DNA from: Pseudomonas sp. RIT623
GTDB taxonomy: Bacteria; Pseudomonadota; Gammaproteobacteria; Pseudomonadales; Pseudomonadaceae
DNA length: 64,000 nt
NCBI RefSeq assembly: GCF_004519305.1
Contig: NZ_SOZA01000004.1
Location: 62,001 to 126,000 of the forward strand
Direction: 5' to 3'
Within the stretch, counting starts at the first letter, position 1; each line of letters opens with the position of its first letter. Shown one piece after another: positions 52,249-61,109 of this stretch. The notes under the pieces are model-generated. The model was not told where the DNA came from and did no database searches. It was given only the letters and a program-made list of their open reading frames with translations. A program made the position numbers and the translations under genes.

Positions 52249-54894
52249 ATGCAAGACCTCGATCCAATCGAAACCCAGGAATGGCTGGATGCCCTGGAGT
52301 CGGTCCTCGACAAAGAAGGCGAAGACCGCGCTCATTACCTGATGACCCGCATGGGCGAGCTGGCCACCCGCAGTGGCTCCCAGCTGCCGTACGCAATCAC
52401 CACGCCATACCGCAACACCATCCCTGTCACCCACGAAGCACGCATGCCTGGCGACCTGTTCATGGAACGCCGCATTCGCTCGATGGTGCGTTGGAACGCG
52501 CTGGCCATGGTGATGCGCACCAACCTGAAGGACTCGGACCTGGGCGGCCACATCTCCAGCTTCGCCTCCAGTGCCACCCTGTACGACATCGGCTTCAACT
52601 ACTTCTTCCAGGCCCCGACCGAAGAACACGGCGGCGACCTGATCTTCTTCCAGGGCCACGCATCGCCAGGCGTCTACGCCCGCGCCTTCATGGAAGGCCG
52701 CATCAACGAAGACCAAATGAACAACTTCCGCCAGGAAGTCGACGGCAACGGCCTGTCTTCGTACCCGCACCCGTGGCTGATGCCTGACTTCTGGCAGTTC
52801 CCGACCGTGTCGATGGGCCTGGGCCCGATCCAGGCGATCTACCAGGCACGTTTCATGAAGTACCTGGAAGCGCGCGGCTTCATCCCCGCCGGCAAGCAGA
52901 AGGTCTGGTGCTTCATGGGCGACGGCGAGTGCGACGAGCCGGAATCCCTGGGCGCGATCGCCCTGGCCGGCCGCGAGAAGCTGGACAACCTGATCTTCGT
53001 CATCAACTGCAACCTGCAGCGCCTCGATGGCCCGGTTCGCGGCAACGGCAAGATCATCCAGGAACTCGAAGGCGTGTTCCGTGGCGGTGGCTGGAACGTC
53101 AACAAGGTGGTCTGGGGCCGTTTCTGGGACCCACTGCTGGCCAAGGACACCAACGGTGCCCTGCAGCGCCGCATGGACGAAGTCATCGACGGCGAGTACC
53201 AGAACTACAAGGCCAAGGACGGCGCGTACGTCCGTGAGAACTTCTTCAACACCCCAGAGCTCAAGGCCATGGTCGAAGACCTGTCCGACGACGAGATCTG
53301 GAAGCTCAACCGTGGCGGCCACGACCCGTACAAGGTCTACGCGGCATACCACCAGGCGGTGAACCACAAGGAGCAGCCGACCGTCATCCTGGCCAAGACC
53401 ATCAAGGGTTACGGTACCGGTGCCGGCGAAGCCAAGAACACCGCGCACAACACCAAGAAGGTCGACGTCGAAAGCCTGCGTCACTTCCGTGACCGCTTCG
53501 ACATCCCGGTCAAGGATGCCGACCTCGAGAACCTGCCGTTCTTCAAGCCCGAAGAAGGTTCCGCCGAAGCCAAGTACCTGGCCGAGCGCCGCGCCGCCCT
53601 GGGCGGCTTCGTGCCACAGCGCCGCGCCAAGAGCTTCAGCGTGCCGACCCCGCCACTGGAAACGCTCAAGGCAATCCTGGACGGCTCGGGCGACCGCGAA
53701 ATCTCCACCACCATGGCCTTCGTGCGCATCCTGGCGCAGCTGGTCAAGGACAAGGACATCGGCCAGCGCATCGTCCCGATCATCCCGGACGAAGCCCGTA
53801 CCTTCGGTATGGAAGGCATGTTCCGCCAGCTGGGCATCTACTCGTCGGTCGGCCAGCTCTACGAGCCAGTCGATAAAGACCAGGTAATGTTCTACCGCGA
53901 AGACAAGAAGGGTCAGATCCTCGAGGAAGGCATCAACGAAGCCGGCGCCATGTCGTCGTTCATCGCTGCCGGCACCTCGTACAGCTGCCACAACCAGCCG
54001 ATGCTGCCGTTCTACATCTTCTACTCGATGTTCGGCTTCCAGCGCATTGGCGACCTGGCCTGGGCCGCTGGCGACAGCCGCACCCGTGGTTTCCTGATCG
54101 GCGGTACCGCCGGCCGTACCACCCTCAACGGTGAAGGCCTGCAGCACGAAGACGGTCACAGCCACATGATGGCGGGCACCATCCCGAACTGCCGCACCTA
54201 CGATCCGACCTACGGCTACGAGCTGGCGGTGATCATCCAGGACGGCATGAAGAAGATGACCGAAGAGCAACAGGACATCTTCTACTACATCACCGTGATG
54301 AACGAGTCGTACCAGCAGCCAGCCATGCCGGCCGGTGTCGAGGACGGCATCATCAAGGGCATGTACCTGCTCGAGGAAGATACCCGCGAAGCCGCGCACC
54401 ACGTCCAGCTGATGGGCTCCGGCACCATCCTGCGCGAAGTCCGCGAAGCTGCGAAGATCCTGCGTGAAGAGTTCAACGTCGGCGCCGACGTTTGGAGCGT
54501 CACCAGCTTCAACGAACTGCGTCGCGACGGCCTGGCCGTGGAACGCGCCAACCGCCTCAAGCCTGGCCAGAAGCCACAGCAGACCTACGTCGAGCAGTGC
54601 CTGGCCGGTCGCAAGGGCCCGGTCATCGCCTCCACCGACTACATGAAGCTGTTCGCCGAGCAGATCCGCCAGTGGGTGCCGAGCAAAGAGTTCAAGGTCC
54701 TGGGTACCGACGGCTACGGTCGCAGCGACAGCCGCAAGAAGCTGCGTCACTTCTTCGAAGTCGACCGCCACTTCGTGGTGCTGGCTGCCCTGGAAGCCCT
54801 GGCTGACCGTGGCGAGATCGAACCCAAGGTTGTGGCTGACGCCATCGTCAAGTTCGGTATCGATCCGGACAAGCGCAACCCACTGGACTGCTGA
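52249..54894 (+). CDS. aceE: Pyruvate dehydrogenase E1 component AceE
   Basis: An 881-residue homodimeric E1p that decarboxylates pyruvate with thiamine diphosphate. The ThDP motif GDGECDEPESLGAIALAGRE (GDG through the NC region) is present, followed by LIFVINCNLQRLDGPVRGNG. The N-terminal DPIETQEWLDALESVL is typical. GGAG lies about 9 bases before ATG 52249. aceF follows 13 bases downstream, so the two are cotranscribed; E3 (lpd) is not in the window. Confidence 0.97.
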   Translation: MQDLDPIETQEWLDALESVLDKEGEDRAHYLMTRMGELATRSGSQLPYAITTPYRNTIPVTHEARMPGDLFMERRIRSMVRWNALAMVMRTNLKDSDLGGHISSFASSATLYDIGFNYFFQAPTEEHGGDLIFFQGHASPGVYARAFMEGRINEDQMNNFRQEVDGNGLSSYPHPWLMPDFWQFPTVSMGLGPIQAIYQARFMKYLEARGFIPAGKQKVWCFMGDGECDEPESLGAIALAGREKLDNLIFVINCNLQRLDGPVRGNGKIIQELEGVFRGGGWNVNKVVWGRFWDPLLAKDTNGALQRRMDEVIDGEYQNYKAKDGAYVRENFFNTPELKAMVEDLSDDEIWKLNRGGHDPYKVYAAYHQAVNHKEQPTVILAKTIKGYGTGAGEAKNTAHNTKKVDVESLRHFRDRFDIPVKDADLENLPFFKPEEGSAEAKYLAERRAALGGFVPQRRAKSFSVPTPPLETLKAILDGSGDREISTTMAFVRILAQLVKDKDIGQRIVPIIPDEARTFGMEGMFRQLGIYSSVGQLYEPVDKDQVMFYREDKKGQILEEGINEAGAMSSFIAAGTSYSCHNQPMLPFYIFYSMFGFQRIGDLAWAAGDSRTRGFLIGGTAGRTTLNGEGLQHEDGHSHMMAGTIPNCRTYDPTYGYELAVIIQDGMKKMTEEQQDIFYYITVMNESYQQPAMPAGVEDGIIKGMYLLEEDTREAAHHVQLMGSGTILREVREAAKILREEFNVGADVWSVTSFNELRRDGLAVERANRLKPGQKPQQTYVEQCLAGRKGPVIASTDYMKLFAEQIRQWVPSKEFKVLGTDGYGRSDSRKKLRHFFEVDRHFVVLAALEALADRGEIEPKVVADAIVKFGIDPDKRNPLDC

Positions 54895-54907
54895 GGAGTA
54901 TTTTTAA

Positions 54908-56533
54908 GTGAGCGAACTCATTCGCGTACCTGACATCGGCAGCGGTGAAGGTGAAATCATCGAGCTGTTCGTCAAGGTCGGTGACCGTATCGAAGCAGAC
55001 CAGAGCCTGCTGACCCTGGAGTCCGACAAGGCCTCCATGGAAATCCCTGCGCCCAAGGCCGGCGTGGTCAAGGAACTGAAGGTCAAGCTGGGCGACCGCC
55101 TGAAAGAAGGCGACGAGCTGCTGGTCCTGGAAGTCGAGGGCGCCGCCGCGGCGCCCGAGGCTCCGGCCACGGCGGCCCCGGCTGCTGCTCCAGCGCCCGC
55201 CGCTGAAGCCGCCGCCCCGGCCCCTGCCGCCGCCCCGGCTGCCGCCAGCGTGCAAGATATCCACGTGCCGGACATCGGCTCGTCGGGCAAGGCCAAGATC
55301 ATCGAAGTGCTGGTCAAGGTCGGCGACACCGTCGAAGCCGACCAGTCGCTGATCACCCTGGAGTCCGACAAGGCCTCCATGGAGATCCCGTCGCCCGCCG
55401 CTGGCGTGATCGAAGCCGTGCTGTGCAAGCTGGAAGACGAAGTCGGCACCGGCGACCTGATCTTCAAGATCAAGGCCGCAGGCGCAGCCCCTGCTGCTAC
55501 TGCTCCGGCCGCTGCTGTCCCGGCTGCCGCTCCTGCCCAAGCCGCCGCACCGGCCGCGGCTCCGGCGCCTATCGCCGCCCCTGCTCCGGTCGCCACCGCG
55601 CCGGCTGCTGGCAGCAACGCCAAGGTCCATGCCGGCCCTGCCGTTCGTCAGCTGGCCCGTGAATTCGGCGTCGACCTGGGTTCGGTCGCGGCTACCGGTC
55701 CGCACGGCCGCATCCTGAAAGAAGACGTGCAGGTCTACGTCAAGGCGATGATGCAGAAGGCCAAGGAAGCCCCGGCTGCCGGCGCTACCGGTGGTGCCGG
55801 CATCCCGCCGATCCCTGCCGTGGACTTCAGCAAGTTCGGCGAAGTCGAAGAAGTCGCCCTGACCCGCCTGATGCAGGTCGGTGCCGCCAACCTGCACCGC
55901 AGCTGGCTGAACGTGCCGCACGTGACCCAGTTCGACTCCGCCGACATCACCGAGCTGGAAGCCTTCCGCGTGGCGCAGAAGGCCGTGGCCGAGAAGGCTG
56001 GCGTCAAGCTGACCGTGCTGCCGCTGCTGCTCAAGGCCTGCGCCTTCCTGCTCAAGGAACTGCCGGACTTCAACAGCTCGCTGGCGCCAAGCGGCAAGGC
56101 GATCATCCGTAAGAAGTACGTGCACATCGGCTTCGCCGTGGACACTCCGGACGGCCTGCTGGTCCCTGTGATCAAGAATGTCGACCAGAAGAGCCTGCTG
56201 CAACTGGCTGCCGAGGCCGCCGCTCTGGCAGAGAAGGCACGCACCAAGAAGCTGTCGGCCGACGACATGCAGGGTGCCTGCTTCACCATCTCCAGCCTCG
56301 GCCACATTGGCGGTACCGGCTTCACGCCGATCGTCAACGCGCCTGAGGTGGCGATTCTCGGTGTGTCCAAGGCAACCATGCAACCGGTCTGGGATGGCAA
56401 GGCCTTCCAACCCAAGCTGATGCTGCCGCTGTCGCTGTCCTACGATCACCGTGTGATCAACGGCGCCGCCGCGGCGCGCTTCACCAAGCGCCTGGGCGAC
56501 GTGTTGGGCGATATCCGCACCATGCTGCTGTAA
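54908..56533 (+). CDS. aceF: Dihydrolipoyllysine acetyltransferase AceF (E2)
   Basis: A 541-residue E2p core with two lipoyl domains, each with the lipoylated Lys in ESDKASMEIP. Ala/Pro linkers follow, then a subunit-binding domain (AVRQLAREFGVDL, GPHGRILKEDV) and the catalytic acetyltransferase domain. The active-site His is in SYDHRVINGAAAARF. Asn replaces the Asp of the E. coli DHRxxDG motif; as far as I recall this is also so in Azotobacter and P. aeruginosa, so it is normal here. The start is GTG 54908 with GAGGAG upstream. It has two lipoyl domains rather than the three of E. coli. Confidence 0.97.
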   Translation: MSELIRVPDIGSGEGEIIELFVKVGDRIEADQSLLTLESDKASMEIPAPKAGVVKELKVKLGDRLKEGDELLVLEVEGAAAAPEAPATAAPAAAPAPAAEAAAPAPAAAPAAASVQDIHVPDIGSSGKAKIIEVLVKVGDTVEADQSLITLESDKASMEIPSPAAGVIEAVLCKLEDEVGTGDLIFKIKAAGAAPAATAPAAAVPAAAPAQAAAPAAAPAPIAAPAPVATAPAAGSNAKVHAGPAVRQLAREFGVDLGSVAATGPHGRILKEDVQVYVKAMMQKAKEAPAAGATGGAGIPPIPAVDFSKFGEVEEVALTRLMQVGAANLHRSWLNVPHVTQFDSADITELEAFRVAQKAVAEKAGVKLTVLPLLLKACAFLLKELPDFNSSLAPSGKAIIRKKYVHIGFAVDTPDGLLVPVIKNVDQKSLLQLAAEAAALAEKARTKKLSADDMQGACFTISSLGHIGGTGFTPIVNAPEVAILGVSKATMQPVWDGKAFQPKLMLPLSLSYDHRVINGAAAARFTKRLGDVLGDIRTMLL

Positions 56534-56544
56534 ACCGTTGCTTG

Positions 56545-56568
56545 CCTGCCCCTGTGTCGAGGGGCAGG
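56545..56568 (+). terminator. Hairpin just after aceF
   Basis: CCTGCCCCT and AGGGGCAGG pair over nine bases around GTGTCG, without a clear T-run. It probably stabilises the aceEF transcript end or assists termination. Confidence 0.5.
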
Positions 56569-56600
56569 TACCCTTTCGAGCTGCCACGCTCGTACCTCAA

Positions 56601-56627
56601 CCCCGCCATCTGGCGGGGCTTTTTTTG
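56601..56627 (+). terminator. Terminator of the aceEF operon
   Basis: CCCCGCCA and TGGCGGGG form an eight-base stem with a two-base loop, followed by CTTTTTTT. It lies 67 bases after the aceF stop. Confidence 0.85.
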
Positions 56628-56647
56628 TCCGCATGAATGCCACGACC

Positions 56648-56708
56648 CTGTAGGAGCCCGCTTGCTGGCGAACAGGTGCGTGGTTCGCCAGCAAGCTGGC
56701 TCCTACAG
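56648..56708. repeat. REP inverted pair (CTGTAGGAGCCxGCTTGCTGGCGAAC class)
   Basis: Arms 56648-56673 and 56683-56708 pair over 26 bases with few mismatches around a nine-base loop. This is the class of the 60957 and 59568 elements. Confidence 0.85.
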
Positions 56709-56836
56709 ATTTCATGCAACTGGCCGACAACCTGTTCACAGCATCCCGCATGGCCGCTTGCCAGCCCACGGGACATGATGCAACCTTGCCCGATACGCCG
56801 GTTTCACGCCGTGCCCCCAGTTCAAGCGAGTCTTCG

Positions 56837-59527
56837 ATGAAAAGCCAACCCGATGCCGCCAGCCGTGTGGCGGCCGAGGTCGTCACGCAGCTTCCCGTGC
56901 CCTCGCGGCTCGGCATGCTGCGTTTCGAACGGCTCAACGAAGCCAGCTGGGCCATGCTTTACCTCGACCCGGCCTGCGAACGCCAATTCGGCTTGCCCGC
57001 CGCCGAGCTGTGTGCCCTGATCGGCTCGCCCTACGCCAGCCTGATGGAGCCCGAGGCACGCTACAAGCTGCACGACGAGATCCAGTTGCAACTGAGCCAG
57101 CGCGGCTACTACCGGGTGCGCTACACCCTGCACGCCCACCCGGCGCCGCTGCGCCTGCTGGAAGTCGGTGAAAGCTACAAGCAGCACAACCGCCAACTGC
57201 TGCGCGGCTACCTGACCGTATTCGACCAGCAGGTCGATACCCCGGACCTCGACACCCACGACCTGGAGTCGCGCAACAACCGCCTGCAACTGGCCCTGCA
57301 ACTGAACCAGCGAGCCCAGCAGGAACAGCTCGAGCACCTGGAGCGGGTGCGCGCCCAGCAAGACCTGATCCTGCGCCTGGCCCGCCAGCGCTACAGCATC
57401 GGCAACTCGCTGATCGAGGCCGCCGAACTGATCACCCAGAGCGCCTGCGAGATCTACAACGTCGACTGCGCCAGCATCTGGTACCTGCACGAGCAGCGTC
57501 TGGAGCCGATCATCGCCTGGTACCGCCGCGACCGGCAGCACCGCATGCCCGAGGCGATCGACGCCAGCCAGTTCCCCGACTACCTCGAGGCGCTGCACGC
57601 CAGCCGCGCCATCGACGCCCACAACGCCAGCCATGACCCGCGCACTCGCGAGATGGCCGAATCGCTGTACGCCAGCGACGACAACGCCATGCTCGACGCC
57701 AGCATCCGCATCGATGGCCAGGTGGTCGGTGTGCTGTGCCTGGAGCAGACCGGTCGCGCCCGGGCCTGGCAGTCGGATGAGATCGCCTTCGCCGGCGAGC
57801 TGGCCGACCAGTTCGCCCAGGTGATCAACAATCACAACCGGCGCACCGCCGCCAGCGCCCTGCACCTGTTCCAGCGCGCCGTGGAACAGAGCGCCAGCGC
57901 CTTCCTGCTGGTCAATCGCGACGGCGTGGTGGAATACGTCAACCCAAGCTTCACCGCCATCACCCAGTACAGCACCGAGGAGGTCCAGGGCCACCACCTG
58001 GGCGAGCTGCCGGCGCTGGAGAACCTTAGCGAGCTGCTGTTCGATTCGCCCTCGAGCCTGGCCATGGGCAATAGCTGGCAGGGCGAATTCAAGAGCCGGC
58101 GCAAGAACCTCGAGCCCTACTGGGGCCAGCTGTCGATCTCCAAGGTGTACGGCGACAACCGCGAGCTGACCCACTACATCGGCATCTACGAGGACGTCAC
58201 CCAGAGCAAGCTGGCCCAGCAGCGCATCGAGCGCCTGGCCTACACCGACAACCTGACCAACCTGGGCAACCGCCCGGCGTTCATCCGCAACCTCGACGAG
58301 CGCTTCGCCCGCGACAGCGACAGCCCGATCTGCCTGCTGCTGGTGGATATCGACAACTTCAAGCGGATCAACGACAGCCTCGGCCACCAGACCGGCGACA
58401 AGCTGCTGGTCAGCCTGGCCCGACGCCTGCGCAACAGCCTGAGCAATGGCGGCAGCCTGGCGCGCTTTGCCAGCAACGAATTCGCCGTGCTGCTCGACGA
58501 CACCCACCTGGAAGACGGCCAGGGCGTCGCCCACCAGTTGCTGCGCACCCTCGACAAGCCGATGTTCGTCGACAACCAGTTGATCAACGTCACCGCCTCG
58601 GTAGGCCTGGCCTGCGCGCCGCTGCACGGCGCCGACCCGGCGACCCTGATGAAAAACGCCGGCCTGGCCCTGCACAAGGCCAAGGCCAACGGCAAGCACC
58701 AGGTCCAGGTGTTCACCGAGGTGCTCAACGCCGAGGCCAGCTACAAGCTGTTCGTCGAGAACAACCTGCGCCGCGCCCTGACCCAGAACGAACTGGAAGT
58801 GTTCTACCAGCCCAAGCTGTGCCTGCGCAGCGGCCGCCTGCTCGGGCTGGAGGCGCTGCTGCGCTGGAACCACCCCGAGCGCGGCATGATCCGCCCCGAC
58901 CAGTTCATCAGCGTGGCCGAGGAAACCGGCCTGATCATTCCCATCGGCAAGTGGGTAGTGCGCCAGGCCTGCCGCATGAGCCAGCAACTGCGCGAAGCGG
59001 GCCTGGGCAACCTGCACGTGGCCATCAACCTGTCGCCCAAGCAGTTCTCCGACCCGGAGCTGGTCGCCTCGATCGGCACCATCCTCAAGGAGGAGGCGCT
59101 GCCGCCGCACCTGCTCGAGCTGGAGCTGACCGAAGGCCTGCTGCTGGAGGCCACCGAGGACACCCATCGCCAGCTCGACGAGCTCAAGGCCCTGGGCCTG
59201 ACCCTGGCCATGGACGATTTCGGCACCGGCTATTCGTCGCTGAGCTACCTGAAGAAATTCCCGATCGACATCATCAAGATCGACCGCAGCTTCATCAACG
59301 AGATCCCCGACAACCAGGATGACATGGAGATCACCTCGGCAGTGGTGGCCATGGCCCACAACCTCAAGCTCAAGGTGGTGGCCGAAGGGATCGAGACGCC
59401 CGAGCAGTTGGCGTTCCTGCGCCGCCACCGCTGCGACGTCGGCCAGGGTTATCTGTTCGACCGGCCGATTCCGGGACGTGAGCTGAGCGAGAAACTGCGC
59501 CGCTATCCGCGCGGGCCGATGGACTGA
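56837..59527 (+). CDS. dipA: PAS-GAF-PAS-GGDEF-EAL c-di-GMP phosphodiesterase (DipA-like)
   Basis: An 896-residue cytoplasmic protein. Domains: PAS (about 25-130), coiled coil (140-180), GAF (185-340), PAS (345-455), a GGDEF domain whose active site is degenerate (ASNEF, about 545-549), and an intact EAL domain (LEALLRW about 670, [14 protein letters not shown] 792-800, KIDRSF). It should therefore hydrolyse c-di-GMP. P. aeruginosa DipA, with the same ASNEF and the same position between aceF and msrA, controls biofilm dispersal (from memory). I chose ATG 56837; the open frame reaches 56714. The ribosome site is weak. Confidence 0.88.
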   Translation: MKSQPDAASRVAAEVVTQLPVPSRLGMLRFERLNEASWAMLYLDPACERQFGLPAAELCALIGSPYASLMEPEARYKLHDEIQLQLSQRGYYRVRYTLHAHPAPLRLLEVGESYKQHNRQLLRGYLTVFDQQVDTPDLDTHDLESRNNRLQLALQLNQRAQQEQLEHLERVRAQQDLILRLARQRYSIGNSLIEAAELITQSACEIYNVDCASIWYLHEQRLEPIIAWYRRDRQHRMPEAIDASQFPDYLEALHASRAIDAHNASHDPRTREMAESLYASDDNAMLDASIRIDGQVVGVLCLEQTGRARAWQSDEIAFAGELADQFAQVINNHNRRTAASALHLFQRAVEQSASAFLLVNRDGVVEYVNPSFTAITQYSTEEVQGHHLGELPALENLSELLFDSPSSLAMGNSWQGEFKSRRKNLEPYWGQLSISKVYGDNRELTHYIGIYEDVTQSKLAQQRIERLAYTDNLTNLGNRPAFIRNLDERFARDSDSPICLLLVDIDNFKRINDSLGHQTGDKLLVSLARRLRNSLSNGGSLARFASNEFAVLLDDTHLEDGQGVAHQLLRTLDKPMFVDNQLINVTASVGLACAPLHGADPATLMKNAGLALHKAKANGKHQVQVFTEVLNAEASYKLFVENNLRRALTQNELEVFYQPKLCLRSGRLLGLEALLRWNHPERGMIRPDQFISVAEETGLIIPIGKWVVRQACRMSQQLREAGLGNLHVAINLSPKQFSDPELVASIGTILKEEALPPHLLELELTEGLLLEATEDTHRQLDELKALGLTLAMDDFGTGYSSLSYLKKFPIDIIKIDRSFINEIPDNQDDMEITSAVVAMAHNLKLKVVAEGIETPEQLAFLRRHRCDVGQGYLFDRPIPGRELSEKLRRYPRGPMD

Positions 59528-59567
59528 CAGCGGCGCAAACCTCGGGCACTATAGGGACCATTCGGCC

Positions 59568-59619
59568 CCATTCGCCGGCAAGCCGGCTCCTACGTAGGAG
59601 CCGGCTTGCCGGCGAATGG
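59568..59619. repeat. Perfect 52-bp palindrome, REP class with no loop
   Basis: Each half reads CCATTCGCCGGCAAGCCGGC and TCCTA, then turns at CG (centre TACGTA). All 26 positions pair. It sits between the dipA-like gene and msrA. Confidence 0.92.
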
Positions 59620-59658
59620 CCCACCCCCTATCCAACTGGAAAACTCAGAGGAACGGCC

Positions 59659-60327
59659 ATGGTCCTGCGTTCGCAAATCCTGGTGAACAAAAACGTCCTG
59701 CCCACCGCGGAACAGGCCCTGCCTGGCCGCGAAACCCCGATGACCCTGCCCGAGTTCCACTACGTGTTCGAAGGCACCCCGCTGCTTGGCCCGTTCTTCG
59801 AAGGCGACATCGACTTCGCCATCTTCGGCCTGGGTTGCTTCTGGGGCGCCGAACGGCGCTTCTGGCAGCGCGAAGGCGTGGTCAGCACCGTGGTCGGCTA
59901 CGCCGGCGGCTTCACCCCCAACCCCACCTACGAGGAAGTCTGTTCGGGCCTGACCGGCCACACCGAGGTGGTGCTGGTGGTGTTCGACAAGAACAAGGTC
60001 AGTTACCGCGAACTGCTGGCGATGTTCTGGGAGCTGCACAACCCGACCCAGGGCATGCGCCAGGGCAATGACGTCGGCACCCAGTATCGCTCGGCGATCT
60101 ATTGCACCTCGCCGCAGCAACTCGAGCAAGCCCAGGCCAGCCAGGCCGCCTTCCAGGCCGAGCTGAGCAAGGCCGGCTTCGGCGCGATCACCACCGAGAT
60201 CGCCCAGGCGCCGACCGTGTACTTCGCCGAGGCCTACCACCAGCAGTACCTGGCCAAGAACCCGGACGGCTACTGCGGCATCGGTGGCACTGGCGTGTGC
60301 CTGCCGCCCAGCCTGCAAGGTAACTGA
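59659..60327 (+). CDS. msrA: Peptide methionine sulfoxide reductase MsrA
   Basis: A 222-residue reductase for methionine-S-sulfoxide. The catalytic Cys is in [14 protein letters not shown], and resolving cysteines lie in the C-terminal [13 protein letters not shown]. The longer N-terminus (about 50 residues before the fold) is as in the E. coli type. GAGGAAC precedes ATG 59659. It is directly followed (3 bases) by a GST gene, so the two oxidative-stress genes are cotranscribed. Confidence 0.96.
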   Translation: MVLRSQILVNKNVLPTAEQALPGRETPMTLPEFHYVFEGTPLLGPFFEGDIDFAIFGLGCFWGAERRFWQREGVVSTVVGYAGGFTPNPTYEEVCSGLTGHTEVVLVVFDKNKVSYRELLAMFWELHNPTQGMRQGNDVGTQYRSAIYCTSPQQLEQAQASQAAFQAELSKAGFGAITTEIAQAPTVYFAEAYHQQYLAKNPDGYCGIGGTGVCLPPSLQGN

Positions 60328-60330
60328 GCC

Positions 60331-60939
60331 ATGATCCTGTTCCATTCACCGCTGTCGCCGTTCGTGCGCAAGGTCATGATCGTGCTGCACGAGACCGGCC
60401 AATTGGAGCGCGTCAGCCTGCAGGGCGTGAACATCAGCCCGGTGAATGGTGACGCGCAGCTCAACCAGGGCAACCCGATCGGCAAGATCCCGGCCCTGCG
60501 CCTGGACGATGGCAGCGTGCTGCATGACAGCCGGGTGATCTGCGAGTATCTCGACACCCAGCATGTCGGCCTGCCGCTAGTGCCCCGCGAGGGCTCGATG
60601 CGCTGGCGGCGCCTGACCCTGGCGTCCCAGGCCGACGCGATCATGGATGCCGCGGTGGCCACGCGCTACGAGACCTTCCTGCGCCCGGCGGACAAACAAT
60701 GGGACGGCTGGGTCGAGGCCCAGGGCGAGAAGATTCGCCGCGGGCTGGCGAATCTGGAACAGGAGCACCTGGCAGAGATCATCTCCGGGTTCGATATCGC
60801 CTCCATCGGCGTGGCCTGCGCCCTGGGTTACCTGGATCTGCGCCAGCCAGCGTTCGACTGGCGATCGCTGTACCCAGGGCTGGCCACCTGGTTCGCCCAG
60901 GTCAGCCAGCGGCCGTCGATGCTGGCCAGCGCTCCCTGA
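60331..60939 (+). CDS. Glutathione S-transferase family protein
   Basis: A 202-residue GST. The thioredoxin-like N-domain has the SPLSPFVRKVMIVLHE active-site helix and the NPIGKIPALRLDDGSVLHDS glutathione-binding loop (cis-Pro and Ser). The C-domain is all-helical (DIASIGVACALGYLDLR). The substrate is not predictable. It starts three bases after msrA. Confidence 0.92.
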   Translation: MILFHSPLSPFVRKVMIVLHETGQLERVSLQGVNISPVNGDAQLNQGNPIGKIPALRLDDGSVLHDSRVICEYLDTQHVGLPLVPREGSMRWRRLTLASQADAIMDAAVATRYETFLRPADKQWDGWVEAQGEKIRRGLANLEQEHLAEIISGFDIASIGVACALGYLDLRQPAFDWRSLYPGLATWFAQVSQRPSMLASAP

Positions 60940-60956
60940 AGGGCCTCGCTAACCGG

Positions 60957-61041
60957 GTAGGAGCCAGCCTTGCTGGCGAAGCAGGCAACGCGGTGGATGG
61001 CACCGGCGGCGCCGGTGTTCGCCAGCAAGGCTGGCTTCTAC
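60957..61041. repeat. REP inverted pair after the GST gene
   Basis: GTAGGAGCCAGCCTTGCTGG (60957 onward) pairs with the inverse ending at 61041 over 24 bases with one mismatch. A second hairpin (CACCGGCGGCGCCGGTG, 61001-61017) lies in the spacer. It lies between convergent GST and creD genes. Confidence 0.85.
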
Positions 61042-61109
61042 CGCCGGCGTGCCGGCAAATAGCGTACTGATGCGAACCGCCAACCAGCGCCCAAGCTCCC
61101 TATCCTCCC

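Larger units (their letters stand above)
56534..56836. other. Intergenic region after aceF: two hairpins and a REP pair
   Basis: The 303-base gap contains a hairpin (56545-56568), a terminator (56601-56627) and a REP pair (56648-56708). The remainder probably holds the dipA-like promoter. An in-frame extension of the dipA frame to 56714 is open, but its codons do not look like the family. Confidence 0.65.

Noticed and set aside
52135..54771. An 878-codon open frame on the minus strand opposite aceE
   Set aside because: Its sequence is low-complexity (Val/Asp/His/Gly-rich) and mirrors the codon bias of aceE. No domain or ribosome site; a shadow of a highly expressed GC-rich gene.
55140..55620. 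Possible low-complexity insertion or assembly error in aceF
   Set aside because: The Ala/Pro-rich stretches are the normal flexible linkers between lipoyl, binding and catalytic domains of E2.
56822..59428. An 868-codon open frame on the minus strand opposite the dipA-like gene
   Set aside because: Same antisense shadow effect; the plus strand encodes clear GAF, PAS, GGDEF and EAL motifs.
8954..61041. Recurring paired hairpins considered as a CRISPR array or integron attachment sites
   Set aside because: They are dispersed singly between genes with no regular spacers and no cas or integrase genes; they fit REP elements.
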